Both the position numbers and the translations under genes were made by a program. Below, one piece after another: positions 16,886 to 28,469 of a DNA stretch of 64,000 nucleotides. Origin of the DNA: Rhineura floridana (Eukaryota; Chordata; Lepidosauria; Squamata; Rhineuridae). The DNA is taken from positions 92,886,486 through 92,950,485 of the forward strand of contig NC_084487.1 of the NCBI RefSeq assembly GCF_030035675.1. The letters are read 5' to 3'. Position 1 is the first letter of the stretch. Each line of letters starts with the position of its first letter. Under the pieces are notes generated by a model. The model saw nothing but the letters and a program-made list of their open reading frames with translations, ran no database searches and had not been told where the DNA came from.

Positions 16886-17424
16886 ACCAAGAGACAACAG
16901 AAGAAAAATTAAACTCCTGACTCAGCAATATCTGTTAACTTTTTTTAAAAAAACTTAAATTAATCCACTGTAGGCTTGACATTCAAGTTATTTATAATCA
17001 TTTGAGTCTTTGGAATATGCCTGCAGGAACTATTTGGATGGCTTGTGATACAGTGCAAAGTTAATTTACTACAGAAGCCATGCTTTTCAAATATTAGGGT
17101 AGGTTTTTTTCTTTGAATGAAAATGAGTGAAAAGCACTGGTCTGCCTCAACCAATCATTTTATGCCGGATTAGGAACCCTTCTTTCAGTAACTCCCCAAG
17201 ACAGCTGCACAGAGGTTTTAATTTTTCCAACTCTGTCCTTAACTCAGAGATTCATTGCCACCAGATAAAGTTAAGATGAGTGTTAAATATGAAGTAACAA
17301 ATAAACCACATTGTCCCATCTAGTTTGAACCCTTACACATCAGCAGACATTATGTTGTGTTTCTGTATATTCATCCATCAGCATCAGCATTCACTATTAG
17401 TAAGTTACAGTGGGCAACTGTCCT
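16886..17424. other. Spacer between two hAT-type MITE copies
   Basis: No gene or recognised repeat. Confidence 0.4.
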
Positions 17425-17560
17425 GCAATTTATTTATTTATTTATTCTATTTTTATGCTGCCTTTTGGCCAAAAGGCCCTCAAGGTGGCTCACAAAAAAA
17501 ATAAACACAAATACAAAATACACATCCGGAAAAAAAATACAGTGCACAAAAATTTAAATA
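17425..17560 (-). mobile_element. Retroelement 3' end, minus strand
   Basis: On the minus strand: 'gagccaccttgagggccttt', then 'aaaatagaataaataaataa'. This is the 'ggtggcataaataaat' kind of 3' end shared by LINEs and SINEs in this window. Class not resolved. Confidence 0.5.
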
Positions 17561-17649
17561 ACAAAATATTAACATTGTTAAGAAAACAAGGCTCTTTACA
17601 TTTTGTTTTAGCTTCCTCTTTAACCAAGAAAGTTAACGTTTACTGAAAG

Positions 17650-18080
17650 TAGGGATGGGTGAGAAATTTGATTAAGTTTGCATTTAAAGCCAAATCTATC
17701 AAATTCACACTTTCCACAACAATATGAGAACCAAAACTCGGCCATCCTTCGAAATTTACACTTAATCAAATTTTGCAACCAAACAACATTTACAAAAATC
17801 CATATATTAGGGGAAAGTGTGCATAAAAATGAATATATGAGTGAAAATAACATACAAAATGCACTATATGATGAGAAATTGCTTGCTAAAATGTGTACAT
17901 TAGCTAAACCGCCTACAAAATGTATTTATTAGGAGAAATTCCTACTAAAATGCTGGAGAATTTTCATGAGGATTTCCCCCCCCAAAAATTCACAGTTTGC
18001 TGCAGAATTGTGGAGAACTGAATTATGACTGGAAAAATGAGAAACCCAGGAACCAGAACTGACAGATCTTTCTATCCCTA
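17650..18080. mobile_element. 430-bp hAT-type MITE, copy 2
   Basis: Ends 'tagggatgggtgagaa' and 'agatctttctatcccta' form the inverted termini. The interior matches the copy at 51385-51813 closely (e.g. 'catatattaggggaaagtgt' here, 'catatatcaggggaaagtgt' there). Target duplication is not clear. Confidence 0.82.
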
Positions 18081-18204
18081 ATTGACGTGACCCATAAGCA
18101 TGTTAATGACTTTATATTTTATGAAGTCCTAGCATTTCCAGTGAGCACGCCACTCTGCTGTTTGCCCTGTTTTCATGTTTCTATTGGGGTTTTTTATGTG
18201 TTTT

Positions 18205-18275
18205 AAAACAGAGGTTCTCAAACTGTGGTCCATGGACAACAAATCATCTGCACGCTGCATTCTGGTGGTCCATGC
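18205..18275. mobile_element. hAT-like terminus (possible)
   Basis: 'cagaggttctcaaactgtgg' is the common start of Charlie-type hAT elements. No matching right end was found. Confidence 0.4.
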
Positions 18276-18574
18276 CATGTCTGTGGATTGGAGTTGAAGA
18301 CAGGGAGAGCACATCCATTGCATTATATATTCATATAGATGTTTAATTGTATCATTGTTTCTTTTATTTCTTATATTGTAATTTTGTTGTATTACAATGT
18401 GAATTCTATGGCATACAATAAAATACATAAGAAATAAAATAAGCAATACAAATACAATTAACAACCATCCAGCATGTAATACAGCACATTACAATTGCTA
18501 CAACAGGGAGAAAGAAAATAATTACCACAAAGACCCTCAACCATTTTTAAGAGGTTCATGAAGGAAAACACTTT

Positions 18575-18710
18575 TTCTCCAAGGAGCTCAAAGGGGCATA
18601 CATGGTTCTCCCCCTCATTTAATCCCCACAACAACCCTGTGAGGTAGGTTAGGCTGAGGCGCAGTGACTGGCCCAAGGTCACCCACTGTGCTTCATGGCT
18701 GAGTGGGGAT
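18575..18710 (-). mobile_element. tRNA-derived SINE body, minus strand
   Basis: On the minus strand: 'gtgggtgaccttgggccagt', 'acctacctcacagggttgtt' and 'gagctccttggag'. The same body occurs at 43475-43684 with its tRNA-like head. Here the head is missing. Confidence 0.75.
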
Positions 18711-18721
18711 ATTATTATTTT

Positions 18722-18893
18722 AAATTACTATTATTATATTACATTTATACCCCACCTTTTTTTGCATGCTAGAAACCCAAGGTGGCTTACATATGGTTCC
18801 CAGGCGGTCTCCCATCCAAGCACTGACCAGACCTGACCCTGCTTAGCTTCAGCAGGGTGCTGGCCTCATGTGCCTTCAGACCATAGCCTGGGA
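18722..18893 (-). mobile_element. 5S rRNA-derived SINE
   Basis: On the minus strand 18800-18886 reads 'gaagctaagcagggtcaggt' and 'cttggatgggagaccgcctg'. These match the internal and 3' parts of vertebrate 5S rRNA, including its internal promoter region. They are followed by 'gtaagccaccttgggtttct' and 'ggtggggtataaatgtaata', a retroelement-type tail. The tail and missing 5' end show a SINE, not a 5S gene. Confidence 0.88.
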
Positions 18894-19739
18894 CAATATA
18901 CAATGAAGGGCAGTATACAATGCAACCCCCATATGTGGATTTCTAAGCCCCACTCCTTGGCACTTAACTTCTGAGTGAACATACATAGCATTGGCTGTCA
19001 GTGAAACTTCGGTTCTTCCAGTGATCTCAGATCAGTGACACAGCCTGAAAAAAATGCCTGAATAGTTTTTGTTAGGCACAAGTATACAGAAGTACATACT
19101 ACTACATCTTCCACCTGCCTGCAGAGAAACTTCCTTACAACATTCCCAACAGTTACTCACCCAACTACATGACAGAATAAGAACATTTCATTATTATTTT
19201 TATTAGTGTTGTTGTTTTGTTAGATTGACTAGTCCCTTGATACCCAAAGATGTCCAAGCAACTTACAACATTAAAACAAAAACAAATATGTCATACTATA
19301 ATAACATAACAATAAATCAACAACAAAACAACAACATCCCCCTGCAGCCACAGGAAGCTTTGGAGGCACACTAATAACAGACTACTTTCTATTTTGCCTT
19401 TTATAAAAAAGAAAAAACTTATGTACGTTAACAAACATTTCACATTGGTATTTGAGCTCCCACATAGTTTGGAAAAGCTAGAGTTTGTGAACATAATAAA
19501 TGATACAAAATAAATTAATGCATCTATGTTACCGACCTTGAATTACACCATTTATTCTGATCACAGGATATATAACATATAGTACACACGATCCCTTTAT
19601 ATCCTTGTGACCTATAACAATCTTTGGGAATAATCAAAGGTGGCTTCTTGATAATTCAAAAAATGGACATCTTGTCCAAATGAGAATAAAAAGGAACACA
19701 AACTTGGGCAAAAGAAATGCAAGCAGACAATAAGGGATC
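18894..19739. other. Intergenic, nothing recognised
   Basis: A/T-rich sequence; a short TTGTT/CAACAA stretch near 19209-19340. Confidence 0.4.
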
Positions 19740-20203
19740 CTTAAAAAGAATTTGAGGGCGCAGAGGTCCACCCTATATCCTTTGCTGTGAAGACAGATGC
19801 AAACTCTAGAACTCATGGACATCCAATGAAGCTGAATGCTGGAAGATTCAGGACATACAAAAGAAAGTACTTCTTCACACAGTGCATATTTTAAACTATG
19901 GAATTTGCTCCACAAGAGGTGGTGATGACCACCAACTTGGATGGCTTTAAAAGAGAATAGATAAATTCATGGACAATAAGGCTTATCAATGGCTACTAGC
20001 CATGGTGGCTATACTTTGCTTCCATAGTCAGAGCCAGTATGCTTCTGAATACCAGTTGCTGGAAACTGCAGAAGGGGAGAGTGCTATTGTGCTCAGGTTA
20101 GGCTTACAGGCTTCCCATGGGCATCTGGCTGGCCACTGTGAGAACAGGATGCTGGACTAGATGGGCCACTGGCCTGATCCAGCAGGCTCTTCTTATGTTC
20201 CTA
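19740..20203 (+). mobile_element. CR1 LINE 3' end
   Basis: Typical CR1 text runs from about 19740 ('gaatgctggaagattcagga', 'tacaaaagaaagtacttctt', 'acaagaggtggtgatgacca') through 'gatgctggactagatgggcc' to the 'cttcttatgttcct' tail. 5'-truncated. Confidence 0.9.
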
Positions 20204-20556
20204 ATGCCATCCTTATGCCACACTCAGTACACAGCAAGGCATTCTCATTATGATAGACCACTGGAGGAGACTCAAAGTCCAATCCTAAGCATGTTTCACA
20301 AGCACTGTACAAAACCTTATTCATACTTTAATATCAGTACACCATGGTTGCCACTTCTCTCTAGCTAGCTCTTACACTGCATCTCTAACATTTGGATTAT
20401 CTGGCAATGCCTATGCCATTATGTGTCTCCCTCAAGGCTGAGAGGGTTGATATCTCACAAAGTCTCCTATCCCACATCATTCATTCATCCATATATTACG
20501 GGTTTGGTTGGGATCCAGCCACAGGATAGCAGCAACACCAGTGGTGTATAAAATCA

Positions 20557-20665
20557 CAGAGCTTGTTACTTTTTAAACTACAACTCCCATCAGCCCCAGC
20601 CAGCATGGCCACTGGATTGGGCTGATGGGAGTTGTAGTTCAAAAAAGTAACTTTGCCAAGCTCTG
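20557..20665. mobile_element. Palindromic hAT-type MITE (109 bp)
   Basis: 'cagagcttgttac...aaactacaactcccatcag' pairs with 'ctgatgggagttgtagttc...ccaagctctg'. Flanks taaaatca and ataaatca match at 7 of 8. Confidence 0.85.
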
Positions 20666-20812
20666 ATAAATCAGGCTTAAGGCCTTGCTTCTGGAGCTAA
20701 TTTGCAGAGATATTTCACAAGGATGTGGGACTTTTCACATTAATCGAGGCTGCAGTCCTGTACACTAGGGATGGCTAACCTTTTCTGGCCCGCAGGTCAC
20801 ATTCACTCTTAC

Positions 20813-21000
20813 AGAGGAAGACAGTAAGCTGCCTTATACTGAGTGAGGCCATGGGTCCATCTAGCTTAGAATGATCTACACTGCTTGGCAGCAGCTCTCC
20901 AGGGTTTCAGGCAGAAGACATTCTAGCCAGATGCCGGGGATTGGACCTGGGACCTTTTGCATGCCATGCAAATGCTCTGTCACTGAGCTACAATGCTTCT
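20813..21000 (-). mobile_element. tRNA-derived SINE, minus strand
   Basis: Read on the minus strand it starts with a tRNA-like head ('tagctcagtgacagagcatt', then 'tgcatggcatgcaaaaggtc' and 'ggtccaatcccc') and ends 'cagtataaggcagcttactg'. The same SINE occurs in plus orientation at 29590-29779 and 38829-39025. Confidence 0.8.
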
Positions 21001-21060
21001 GCTTGAAGACACATAGCAGTGGTTTGTGTAGTCAAAAGTGGGTGTGGTGGCCTCACACTC

Positions 21061-21110
21061 CCTCACACACACAACCAGATGCACACACACAGACAGGCAC
21101 ACACAAAGAC
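21061..21110. repeat. CA-rich low-complexity patch
   Basis: CACACA runs interrupted by GA and GG, between a SINE and a MITE. Confidence 0.6.
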
Positions 21111-21127
21111 ACAAAGCCTCTTTCTGG

Positions 21128-21243
21128 CAGAGCTTGGAAAAGTTACTTTTTTGAACTACAACTCCCATCAGCCCCAGCCAGCATGGCCAGTGGATTGGGC
21201 TGATGGGAGTTGTAGTTCAAAAAAGTAACTTTTCCAAGCTCTA
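21128..21243. mobile_element. Palindromic hAT-type MITE (116 bp), near-perfect fold-back
   Basis: The left arm 'cagagcttggaaaagttact' and right arm 'agtaacttttccaagctcta' are almost exact inverses, as are the inner 'gaactacaactcccatcagc' and 'gctgatgggagttgtagttc'. Flanks ctttctgg (21120-21127) and ctttctgc (21244-21251) match at 7 of 8. The high arm identity suggests a young insertion. Confidence 0.9.
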
Positions 21244-21704
21244 CTTTCTGCTAATCAAATGATTGATCGAATGGCTGAGGAGGGGGCAATTTGCATCCAT
21301 ATCAGGGCTCTGGGCTCTGTCTACTTCAGCACTGTGTCTAATTTTTTTCTTTTTTGCTCCAATGCCAAAATCAGTGCACTCTTGGGAGGCCGGCTCCTGC
21401 CTCAAAACTGGTTAGCGATCTCTTCTATACTCACTCACCTGGTAGTAAATCTCACTTAAGACAACGGAACGGAACGTCCTTCTAAGTAAACATGCACAGA
21501 ATTGCCCAAAGGTTCTGTTCTTTATCAAGGGGATTTTCCCTAACTGTCTTTGGGAGCAATTATCTGTTTTTTAGAAAGTGTTTGCATATTACCAACATCT
21601 TAACATAAGCTTGCTGTTAAAAAAAAAACACCACTACCAAAATGCTGAGGGAAGTATGAGTTAATTTACAGTTTAAAAATCAGAAGCGAGTTTGGATAAT
21701 TAGT

Positions 21705-22382
21705 CAATTGCCTGCTTTGGATGGGGTCATACTCCCTCTGAAACAGCAGGTTCATACTCTAGGGGTGTTCCTAGATCCATCTTTGTTGCTTGAGGCCCAG
21801 GTGACCTCAGTGGCTAGGAGTGCCTTTTACTAGCTTTGGCTGGTAAGACAGCTGTGATCGTTTCTGGACCAGGATAGCCTGACCATCATTGTCCATGCAC
21901 TGGTAATCTCCAGGCTGGATTACTGTAATGAGCTCTATGTGGGTCTGCCCTTAAGGTTGGCCCAGAAGCTGCAGCTGGTACAAAATGTGGCAACATGACT
22001 GCTCACTGGGGCAGGGTACTGCAAGCATGCACTGGTGAAAGAATTACACGGGCTGCCCATTAGCTGCTGGGCCAAGTTCAAGGTTCTGGTTTTGATGTAC
22101 AATGCCCTATGCAGCTTGGACTAGGATACCTGATAGATCGTCTTACCCCTTATATACCCAATCACTATGCTCTGCAAGTGAGGGCCTCCTGCTGATATCA
22201 TTTTATCAGGTCCACAAAACACAGGAAGAGGTCCTTTAGTGTTCAGACACCAATACTTTGGAATTCCCTCCCCTTAAATATTAGACAGGCAACATCTCTG
22301 TTTTCTTTTCAGTACCTACTGAAGACCTTCCTCTCTCAACAAGCCTTTTTAGTAGAGACTTATCCCAGTCTGCATCTGTGCT
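21705..22382 (+). mobile_element. L2-like LINE 3' ORF fragment, decayed
   Basis: It follows the LINE C-terminal ORF: 'gatggggtcatactccctct', 'ggattactgtaatgagctct', 'ggtacaaaatgtggcaacat', and finally the WNSLPL-like 'ggaattccctccccttaaat'. Frames are broken several times. Confidence 0.82.
22171..22375 (+). repeat. Duplicated L2-like segment, copy 1 (copy 2 at 23443-23652)
   Basis: From 'tctgcaagtgagggcctcct' to 'cttatcccagtctgcat' this is about 96% identical by eye to 23443-23652, with a 5-bp length difference. Flanks differ on both sides. Both copies start and stop at the same internal LINE positions. Confidence 0.85.
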
Positions 22383-23237
22383 GAAAAGCTCAATGGGAAA
22401 AGCCAAGTTGCCCTGAGCAGCTCGAGGGCATTCACGGATAGACGGAGGTATGTGCACATGGTTCCTGCACGTGCACGTCTTTCCCTGACTCGACTGTCAG
22501 AGCTGTGCCTGCATAAAAAATAGCAGTAGCAATTGGGCTGATTTGGGAGAAGAAGCTGTTTGAAAGGAAAAGGGGGCTTGATTTACACCTTTCCAATATT
22601 CCTCAGGGCCCAACAAATAGCTCAGTTTAGCAGGATAACATTACATGTACCTTCATAGCTGGATCTGGGCCTATGGCTTTAGCCCACAATTTTCAGTTCA
22701 CAGTATTTTCTTGCTGTCTTCCAGACATGAAGGGAATCATTGTAAATCCTTGAAAGTTCTGATTCTTTTAACTAAACAATATTGTAATTCTCCTCCACCA
22801 CCTTCACCACCACTTCAGTATAACCAGCAAATGCCACTGAATTATTTTAAGGGAAAACGAAACCATCACTTTTTAAAAAAGAAAAATAATCCCAAACTGC
22901 ATTTTTTCCCTTCTACATCAACATTTTACTTGCTTTCACATAAATATATGCAGATGAAGATACAGGAAAATGTTGATGAACAAGGAAAATATAGTTACAG
23001 AAGCACATTAAGTAATATCATAGTAATGTTGCTATCAGCTGCTTTCTGTTAATGTCTGTGGCTTATCTCATTCATACAGGCTATAGGTGTAAATCAATGG
23101 CTGCGCCTCATGAATAACGCCACTTGAAATATTCTGATGGGCACACATCAGACCTGCCTAAAGGTATTATTCAACTGTCAGGAAAAGGCAGTATGTTCAA
23201 AGGCAATCTTTTGTATTATTGCTTCACCTCTCTTATG
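22383..23237. other. Intergenic, nothing recognised
   Basis: The open frame at 22645-23052 is A/T- and proline-codon-rich with no domain. I see no gene. Confidence 0.4.
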
Positions 23238-23337
23238 GTTAAGAACACATGGCTATAAGAAACCCCTGCTGGATCAGCCCAAGGGGTCTCATCTAGGCCA
23301 GGATCCTGTTTCTGACAGTGGCCAGCCAGATGCTTCT
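23238..23337 (-). mobile_element. CR1 LINE 3' terminus, diverged
   Basis: On the minus strand: 'tggccactgtcagaaacagg', 'gatgagaccccttgggctga', 'cagcaggggtttcttatagc'. It matches the CR1 end at 42758-42928 with many changes. Confidence 0.65.
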
Positions 23338-23442
23338 TGAAAAGCCACAAGCCATGCGTGTGAAAACAACACACACATGCACATGACTATTGTTTGTTCC
23401 TAAAAGCTGCTCTGTTGAGCTATACTACAACTGAACATGGAA

Positions 23443-23652
23443 TCTGCAAGTGAGGGCCTCCTGCTGATACCATCTTATCATGTCCATTCCACAAAACACA
23501 GGAAGCAGACCTTTAGTGTTCAGACACCAACACTTTGGAATTCCCTCCCCTTAAATATTAGACAGGCAACATCTCTGTTTTCTTTTCAGTACCTACTGAA
23601 GACCTTCCTCTCTCAACAAGCCTTTTTAGTAGAAACTTATCCCAGTCTGCAT
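23443..23652 (+). repeat. Duplicated L2-like segment, copy 2
   Basis: Second copy of 22171-22375. The open frame at 23437-23733 gives KQTFSVQTPTLWNSLPLNIRQ, the LINE C-terminus, then runs on into unrelated sequence. Confidence 0.85.
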
Positions 23653-24289
23653 GTTTTTCAGCCTTGGGGCCGCATTCCCTTGTGGGCCACCTTTCAGGAG
23701 CTGCATGTAGGAGGGAGGCAGGGCCAGAGGTAAAAGTGGACAGAGGAATTGATGTGACTCTTACCTTTGTACAACAGGCTACGTTCCTGCCATCCAAAAG
23801 GCAGAGGTTTCTACACACACCTCTCTTCATCCAGGCAGGCAAGAGGCATGATCACCGGTCACATTCCAGCCAGGGGAAAAAACTCAAAGAGGATGTGGCC
23901 TAGGTAGAATTCCAAGGGCCAAACAGAAAGGCTTGGAGGGCCACATTGGGCCACCAGGCCTGCGGTTCTCCACTCCTGCTCTACACCATGAATCATGTTA
24001 TAAACCTCTGTCATTCATGTCCGTTCTTCATCTTCCCTTCCCCCATTCCCCAGCTGAGCCCTGGGAATTCACACTTTGGAGGTGAGCCATGCCTCAAATG
24101 AGACACCCTTTGCAGATGAGCCTCAAATGGAGGCGTTCATAGGAGCACATCCTTGTGTTCAGTGAATGCATGAGGGATAACGGGAACCCACTGGCTGGAT
24201 ATGCCTTTCCCACACTGCCTCTGGTGGGCGCACATTCAGCAATATCGAGAAAAAAAGGCTCTGTGTGTGTGCAGCTATATACACAGGGC
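23653..24289. other. Unclassified; possible hAT-like ends at about 23655 and 23968
   Basis: The right end 'gcctgcggttctccactcct' and left 'cagccttggggccgcattcc' resemble hAT-type termini. No convincing target duplication was found. Confidence 0.35.
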
Positions 24290-27131
24290 TGTATACAGCT
24301 GTGTACAGAAAACTATTCTAAGTGCTTATGCATCAACATTAGATGCTGATGAAGACATCAAGGAAAAATTGATACCCAGCTGGACACCATCTTATCAGAG
24401 ATACCTAAGGAGGATAAATTATCCTCCTGGGCGATTTCAGTGCCAAGTTGGGTGTGATTTCGATTTATGGCCAGAACCCATTGGAAAAGAAGGAGTTGGC
24501 AATAGCAACCTTAATGGAATTCTACTTCTGACTAAATATGCAGAGCATAATCTTGTTATTACAAATACACTCTTTCACCAGAAAAATAAATTTAAAACAT
24601 CATGGAAGCACCCTTGGTCGCAACACTGGCATCTCCTGGATTATGTAATTGTCCATGCCAGAGATCATCGTGATGTATTCCTCACTAGGGCCATGACGAG
24701 TGCTGATGTCTGCTGGACAGATCACCGATTAATTTGATCCACTATGGCCATTAATATTGTTCCTTAACGTAGGCTCCAAGGAAGAAAACCAAGGCGTAAA
24801 ATGAACAGTCACGCCCTTCAAGATCCTATTAAGCAAGCTTGCTTTCAAACAAGAAACATCTACTTAAGGAACTCCATGAAAACGTTGAGGAACACTGAAT
24901 TAAACTGAAGACTTCCATTATTGTAGCATGTGAACAAACTATTGGAAAACAAACTAAAAAACATCAGGATTGGTTTGATGAGAATGATAGTGAGATTGAA
25001 CATATATTCGACAAGGAAAGCCTTCCAGATATGGCAGAAAGACATTAACTGTGCTGCTAAGAAAAAAATTTATGCCAGTGTAAAAGCTGAGGTCCAAAGA
25101 AGAACTAGAGAACGTAAGAATGCCTGGTGGATATAGAAAGCTCAAGAAATCCAGCATTTTGCAGATGCTCATGATGCACTGGGCTTTTTTAATGCCACAA
25201 AGGCCATCTCTGGACCAACAAATTATGGGACAGATCCCTTACATTCAGTGGATGGGACCAAACTTCTTAAGGATAAAGAGTGTTGCACTGCGTTGGAAAG
25301 AGAATTACCACGACCTCCTTAATTGTAACTCTATTGTGGCTCATGAGGTCTTCTCACAAATTCCACAACAACAAACTAGAGACGAGCTTGCAGTATCTCC
25401 TAATTTGGATGAAGTCAGTAAAGCCATTAATCAAATGAAGAATAACAAAGCTAGTGGATCTGATGGGATTCCTGCTGAAGTCTTTAAAGAAGGTGGACCT
25501 GAATTTACACAACAACTTTGTAAGCTCATCGAAAAAATCTGGATGAGCGAGGAGATCCCAGAAGACTTTAGGGACTTTAATTATCACTCTTTTTAAGAAG
25601 GGTGATAGAACAGATTGTGGGAACTATTGAGGCATCTCTCTTCTTGCTATTGCAGGTAAAATCCTTGCAAGGATCCTTGCAAATTGCCTCCTACCTATCT
25701 CAGAAGATGTCCTCCCCAAATCCCAAAATGGTTTCCGCCTTTCCAGGGGGACAATGGACATGATCTTCACTGCACAACAGCTTCAAGAAAAATGCAGGGA
25801 GCAGAATTGACCTTTATATATGGCATTTATTGATCTGACTAAGGCCTTTGATACTGTGAATCAAACCACTCTCTGGACCATCCTTCTGAAAACTGGATGC
25901 CCTGATAAATTTGTGAATATTTTGCAACTCCGTCATGACAACATGACAGTGACAATTTTGGATAACAATGGCTTTCAGAGCAATCCATTCAGAGTCGGAT
26001 CAGGAGTAATCATTGCTCCTACCTTATTTGCTGTCTTCATTGCTATGATTCTACACCTTATTGAGGGGAAACTTCCTACTGGTATGGAAAACATATATCG
26101 AATAGATGGAAAGCTTTTAATCTCAGTAGGCTGAAAGCAAAAAGTAAGGTAATGTCAACCTCTGTTGTAGAACTTCAATATGTCTATGATAATGTAGTCT
26201 CCGCACATTCAGAGGAAGATCTTCAAACTATTCTAAATGTCTTTGCAGAAGCATATGGAAAGGTTGGGCTCTCACTTAATAACAAAAAAACCCAAAGTGC
26301 TTCATCAACAGGTGCAAGCTAGTCCCTATGTAGCACCATCAATCCAGCTTAGTGGTGCGATGCTAGAGAACGTTGATCACTTTTCCTATCTTGGCAGGCA
26401 TCTCTCTGTAAAAGCTGACATTGATGCTGAAATTCAATGACGTCTGAGCTCTGCGAGTGCCGCATTCTCCCGAATGAAGCGTAGAGTGTTCAAGGATCAG
26501 GATATTCGCAGGGAGACGAAAATGCTTATTTACAAAGCCATTGTAGTACTGACCTTACTGTATGCCTGTCAAACATGGACCATTTATAAACGCCACTTCC
26601 AACTTCCTGAAAGATTCCACCAACGCTGCCTCCAGAAAATTCTGCAAATTGCTTGGGAAGACAGACAGACTAATGTAAGTGTTTTGGAAGAAGCAAAGAC
26701 TACCAGTGTTGAAACAATGATAATTCAACATCAACTTCACTGGACAGGCCATGTTGTTCAAATGCCTGATCACCATTTTCCAAAGAAGCTACTTTACTGC
26801 CAACTTAAGGATGGAAAATGGAATAACAGTGGACAGCAAAAGAGGTTTAAAGATGTTCTTAAAGCTAATCTAAAAAAATGTAACATGAGCATCAAGAATT
26901 GGGAAGCTTTTTGCACATGAGCGTCCCAACTGGAGGTCAGCTATTATTAAAGGTGCTATGGACTTTGAAGAAGCACAAGTACAAGGCGAAAGGGACAAAC
27001 GAGTTAAGTGGAAAGCACATCAAACAAATCCTCATCGCAATTCTCTCCCATCTGGAAACCTATGTCCTCACTGTGGGAGGCTGTGCGGATCAAGTATTGG
27101 CCTCCACAGTCACTTAAGGACCCACCGTTAA
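24290..27131 (+). mobile_element. LINE with AP-endonuclease, RT and C-terminal zinc finger, broken
   Basis: A decayed non-LTR element. The 5' part translates to endonuclease text (GKEGVGNSNLNGILLLTKYA, then WHLLDYVIV and WTDHRLI at 24201-24737). The RT follows at 25120-25596 (NNKASGSDGIPAEVFKEGGP) and 25820-26134 (MAFIDLTKAFDTVNQTTLW, then GVIIAPTLFAVFIA). The C-terminal part at 26474-26920 has LLYACQTWTIYKRH and HQLHWTGHVVQMPDH. A final zinc-finger motif CPHCGRLC...H.HLRTHR with stop TAA ends at 27131. The frame is broken at six or more places (e.g. near 24740, 25596-25620, 26134, 26440). The VKQGC block expected before IAPTLF is mostly missing. The family is not L2; an RTE-like or RTE-X clade is possible, unproven. 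Confidence 0.85.
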
Positions 27132-27244
27132 AGACCTTAACTTGGAAGACAATCTTAGTTGGCCACAAGTGATCGCCAATGAGACAGGGCTTCTTCTCCA
27201 CTTGATTAGAAACCTTGGCCAACGCATGTCCACCATGGTGGGTG

Positions 27245-27412
27245 GGCACAGACCTCTTTATCCTGGCATTTGACACCTGAGATATAAATTTTCAGGACCT
27301 ACCCTCCTTTGTGATTTTAGGTTGTTTTGAATTGTTTTGAATGTTTATTTTAAAATTGTTGTAACCCACCCTGGGACCTTTGGGTAAAGGGCAGGTAATA
27401 AATGTTAGTAAC
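27245..27412 (+). mobile_element. L2-like LINE 3' UTR fragment
   Basis: 'cctctttatcctggcatttg', 'acctgagatataaattttca' and 'aacccaccctgggacctttg' match the 3' end at 1795-1945. Confidence 0.75.
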
Positions 27413-28028
27413 AACAACAGAGTTATTGCCAAGATCTGGTGGTGGCGGCGGCGGCAGTGGCAGCGGGAATGGGTTAAAAAAATCAGGTCAAAGTTCAACA
27501 CAAATTTAACTCCATGCTGGATTGTAGCATCACTGTGTCTATAAAATAAAGTGCCAGATATCAGAACAGAGAACTCAAATACCTGGCACTTTTCAGAGTT
27601 GTTCCTCCAGATCCTACAACCCTAGGAAGAATTAGAGTGGTCTAGTATTGAAGCCGCTTGGCATTTTACAGAGGCAGATCTTGCTTGTTGTGAATTGATG
27701 GAAGTACAGCCTATTGTGGAATCTTGAAAAACACTCAATTCCATTCCATGAGCTAACTAGGATAGAGAAAGCATGTATTTTGAAGGGTATGCACAACTGT
27801 TCATCACACATAATGGCAATGTAAGAGTCTCTCTTTTGTGGAGGAAATGTGTCTAAGCTGTGACTAATATGTTATGAATATCATGGAGAGGAGTGTGGGG
27901 GGTAGATTTCTCTCTCCCTTTCAAAATAAACTCAGGGGCACTCAGTGATTGTGTTCAGACTAACACAAAAGTGTCCTTCATTTAACACATAACTCATGTA
28001 AAATTAATTACCAGAAGATGTGATAATG
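27413..28028. other. Intergenic; short CGG/GGC run at 27438-27465
   Basis: A small GGT/GGC trinucleotide patch; otherwise nothing recognised. Confidence 0.4.
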
Positions 28029-28036
28029 ATCTAGAC

Positions 28037-28173
28037 CAAGGATGAGGATCCTGTGCTCCCCAGATGTTGCTAGGCTCAAACTCTGACCAGCCCCAATCGG
28101 CATAGCCAATGGTTAGGGATGATGGCAACTACAGTCCAGCAACTTCTAGAGGTCTACAGGTTCTGCATCCCTG
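28037..28173. mobile_element. Palindromic hAT-type MITE, diverged
   Basis: Ends 'caaggatgaggatcctgtg' and 'caggttctgcatccctg'; inner 'ccccagatgttgctaggctc' pairs with 'ccagcaacttctag'. Flanks atctagac and gtctagat match at 6 of 8. Confidence 0.7.
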
Positions 28174-28195
28174 GTCTAGATGACTTTGAAAACAG

Positions 28196-28310
28196 ATAAG
28201 AACATAAGAAAAGCCTGTTGGATCAGGCCAGTGAATCTTCCATGAATTTGTGTAATCTTCTTTTTAAGCCATTCAAGCTGGTGGCCATCATACCCTCCTC
28301 TGGAAGTGAG
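28196..28310 (-). mobile_element. CR1 LINE 3' end with internal loss
   Basis: Minus strand: the tail 'ctgatccaacaggcttttct' followed by 'tatgttcttat'. Upstream of it is 'tggccaccagcttgaatggc', which in other copies lies about 150-200 bp from the end. Confidence 0.75.
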
Positions 28311-28469
28311 ATGGGACAATTTCGTGAAGAATGGGTCGATCAATGACTAGTAGGCATAGTAGCTAAATGAAAACTCCATGTCTACCTCTGAGTAGATTGT
28401 GAACAGGAAAACAGGGTTGCGCTTGTGAACTTCACAAAGGCCTGGGTGCTGTTGGAGGGCTGCCATCAT

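Noticed and set aside
18800-18886. A 5S rRNA gene on the minus strand
   Set aside because: Part of the 5S sequence is missing and a retroelement tail follows; it is a SINE.
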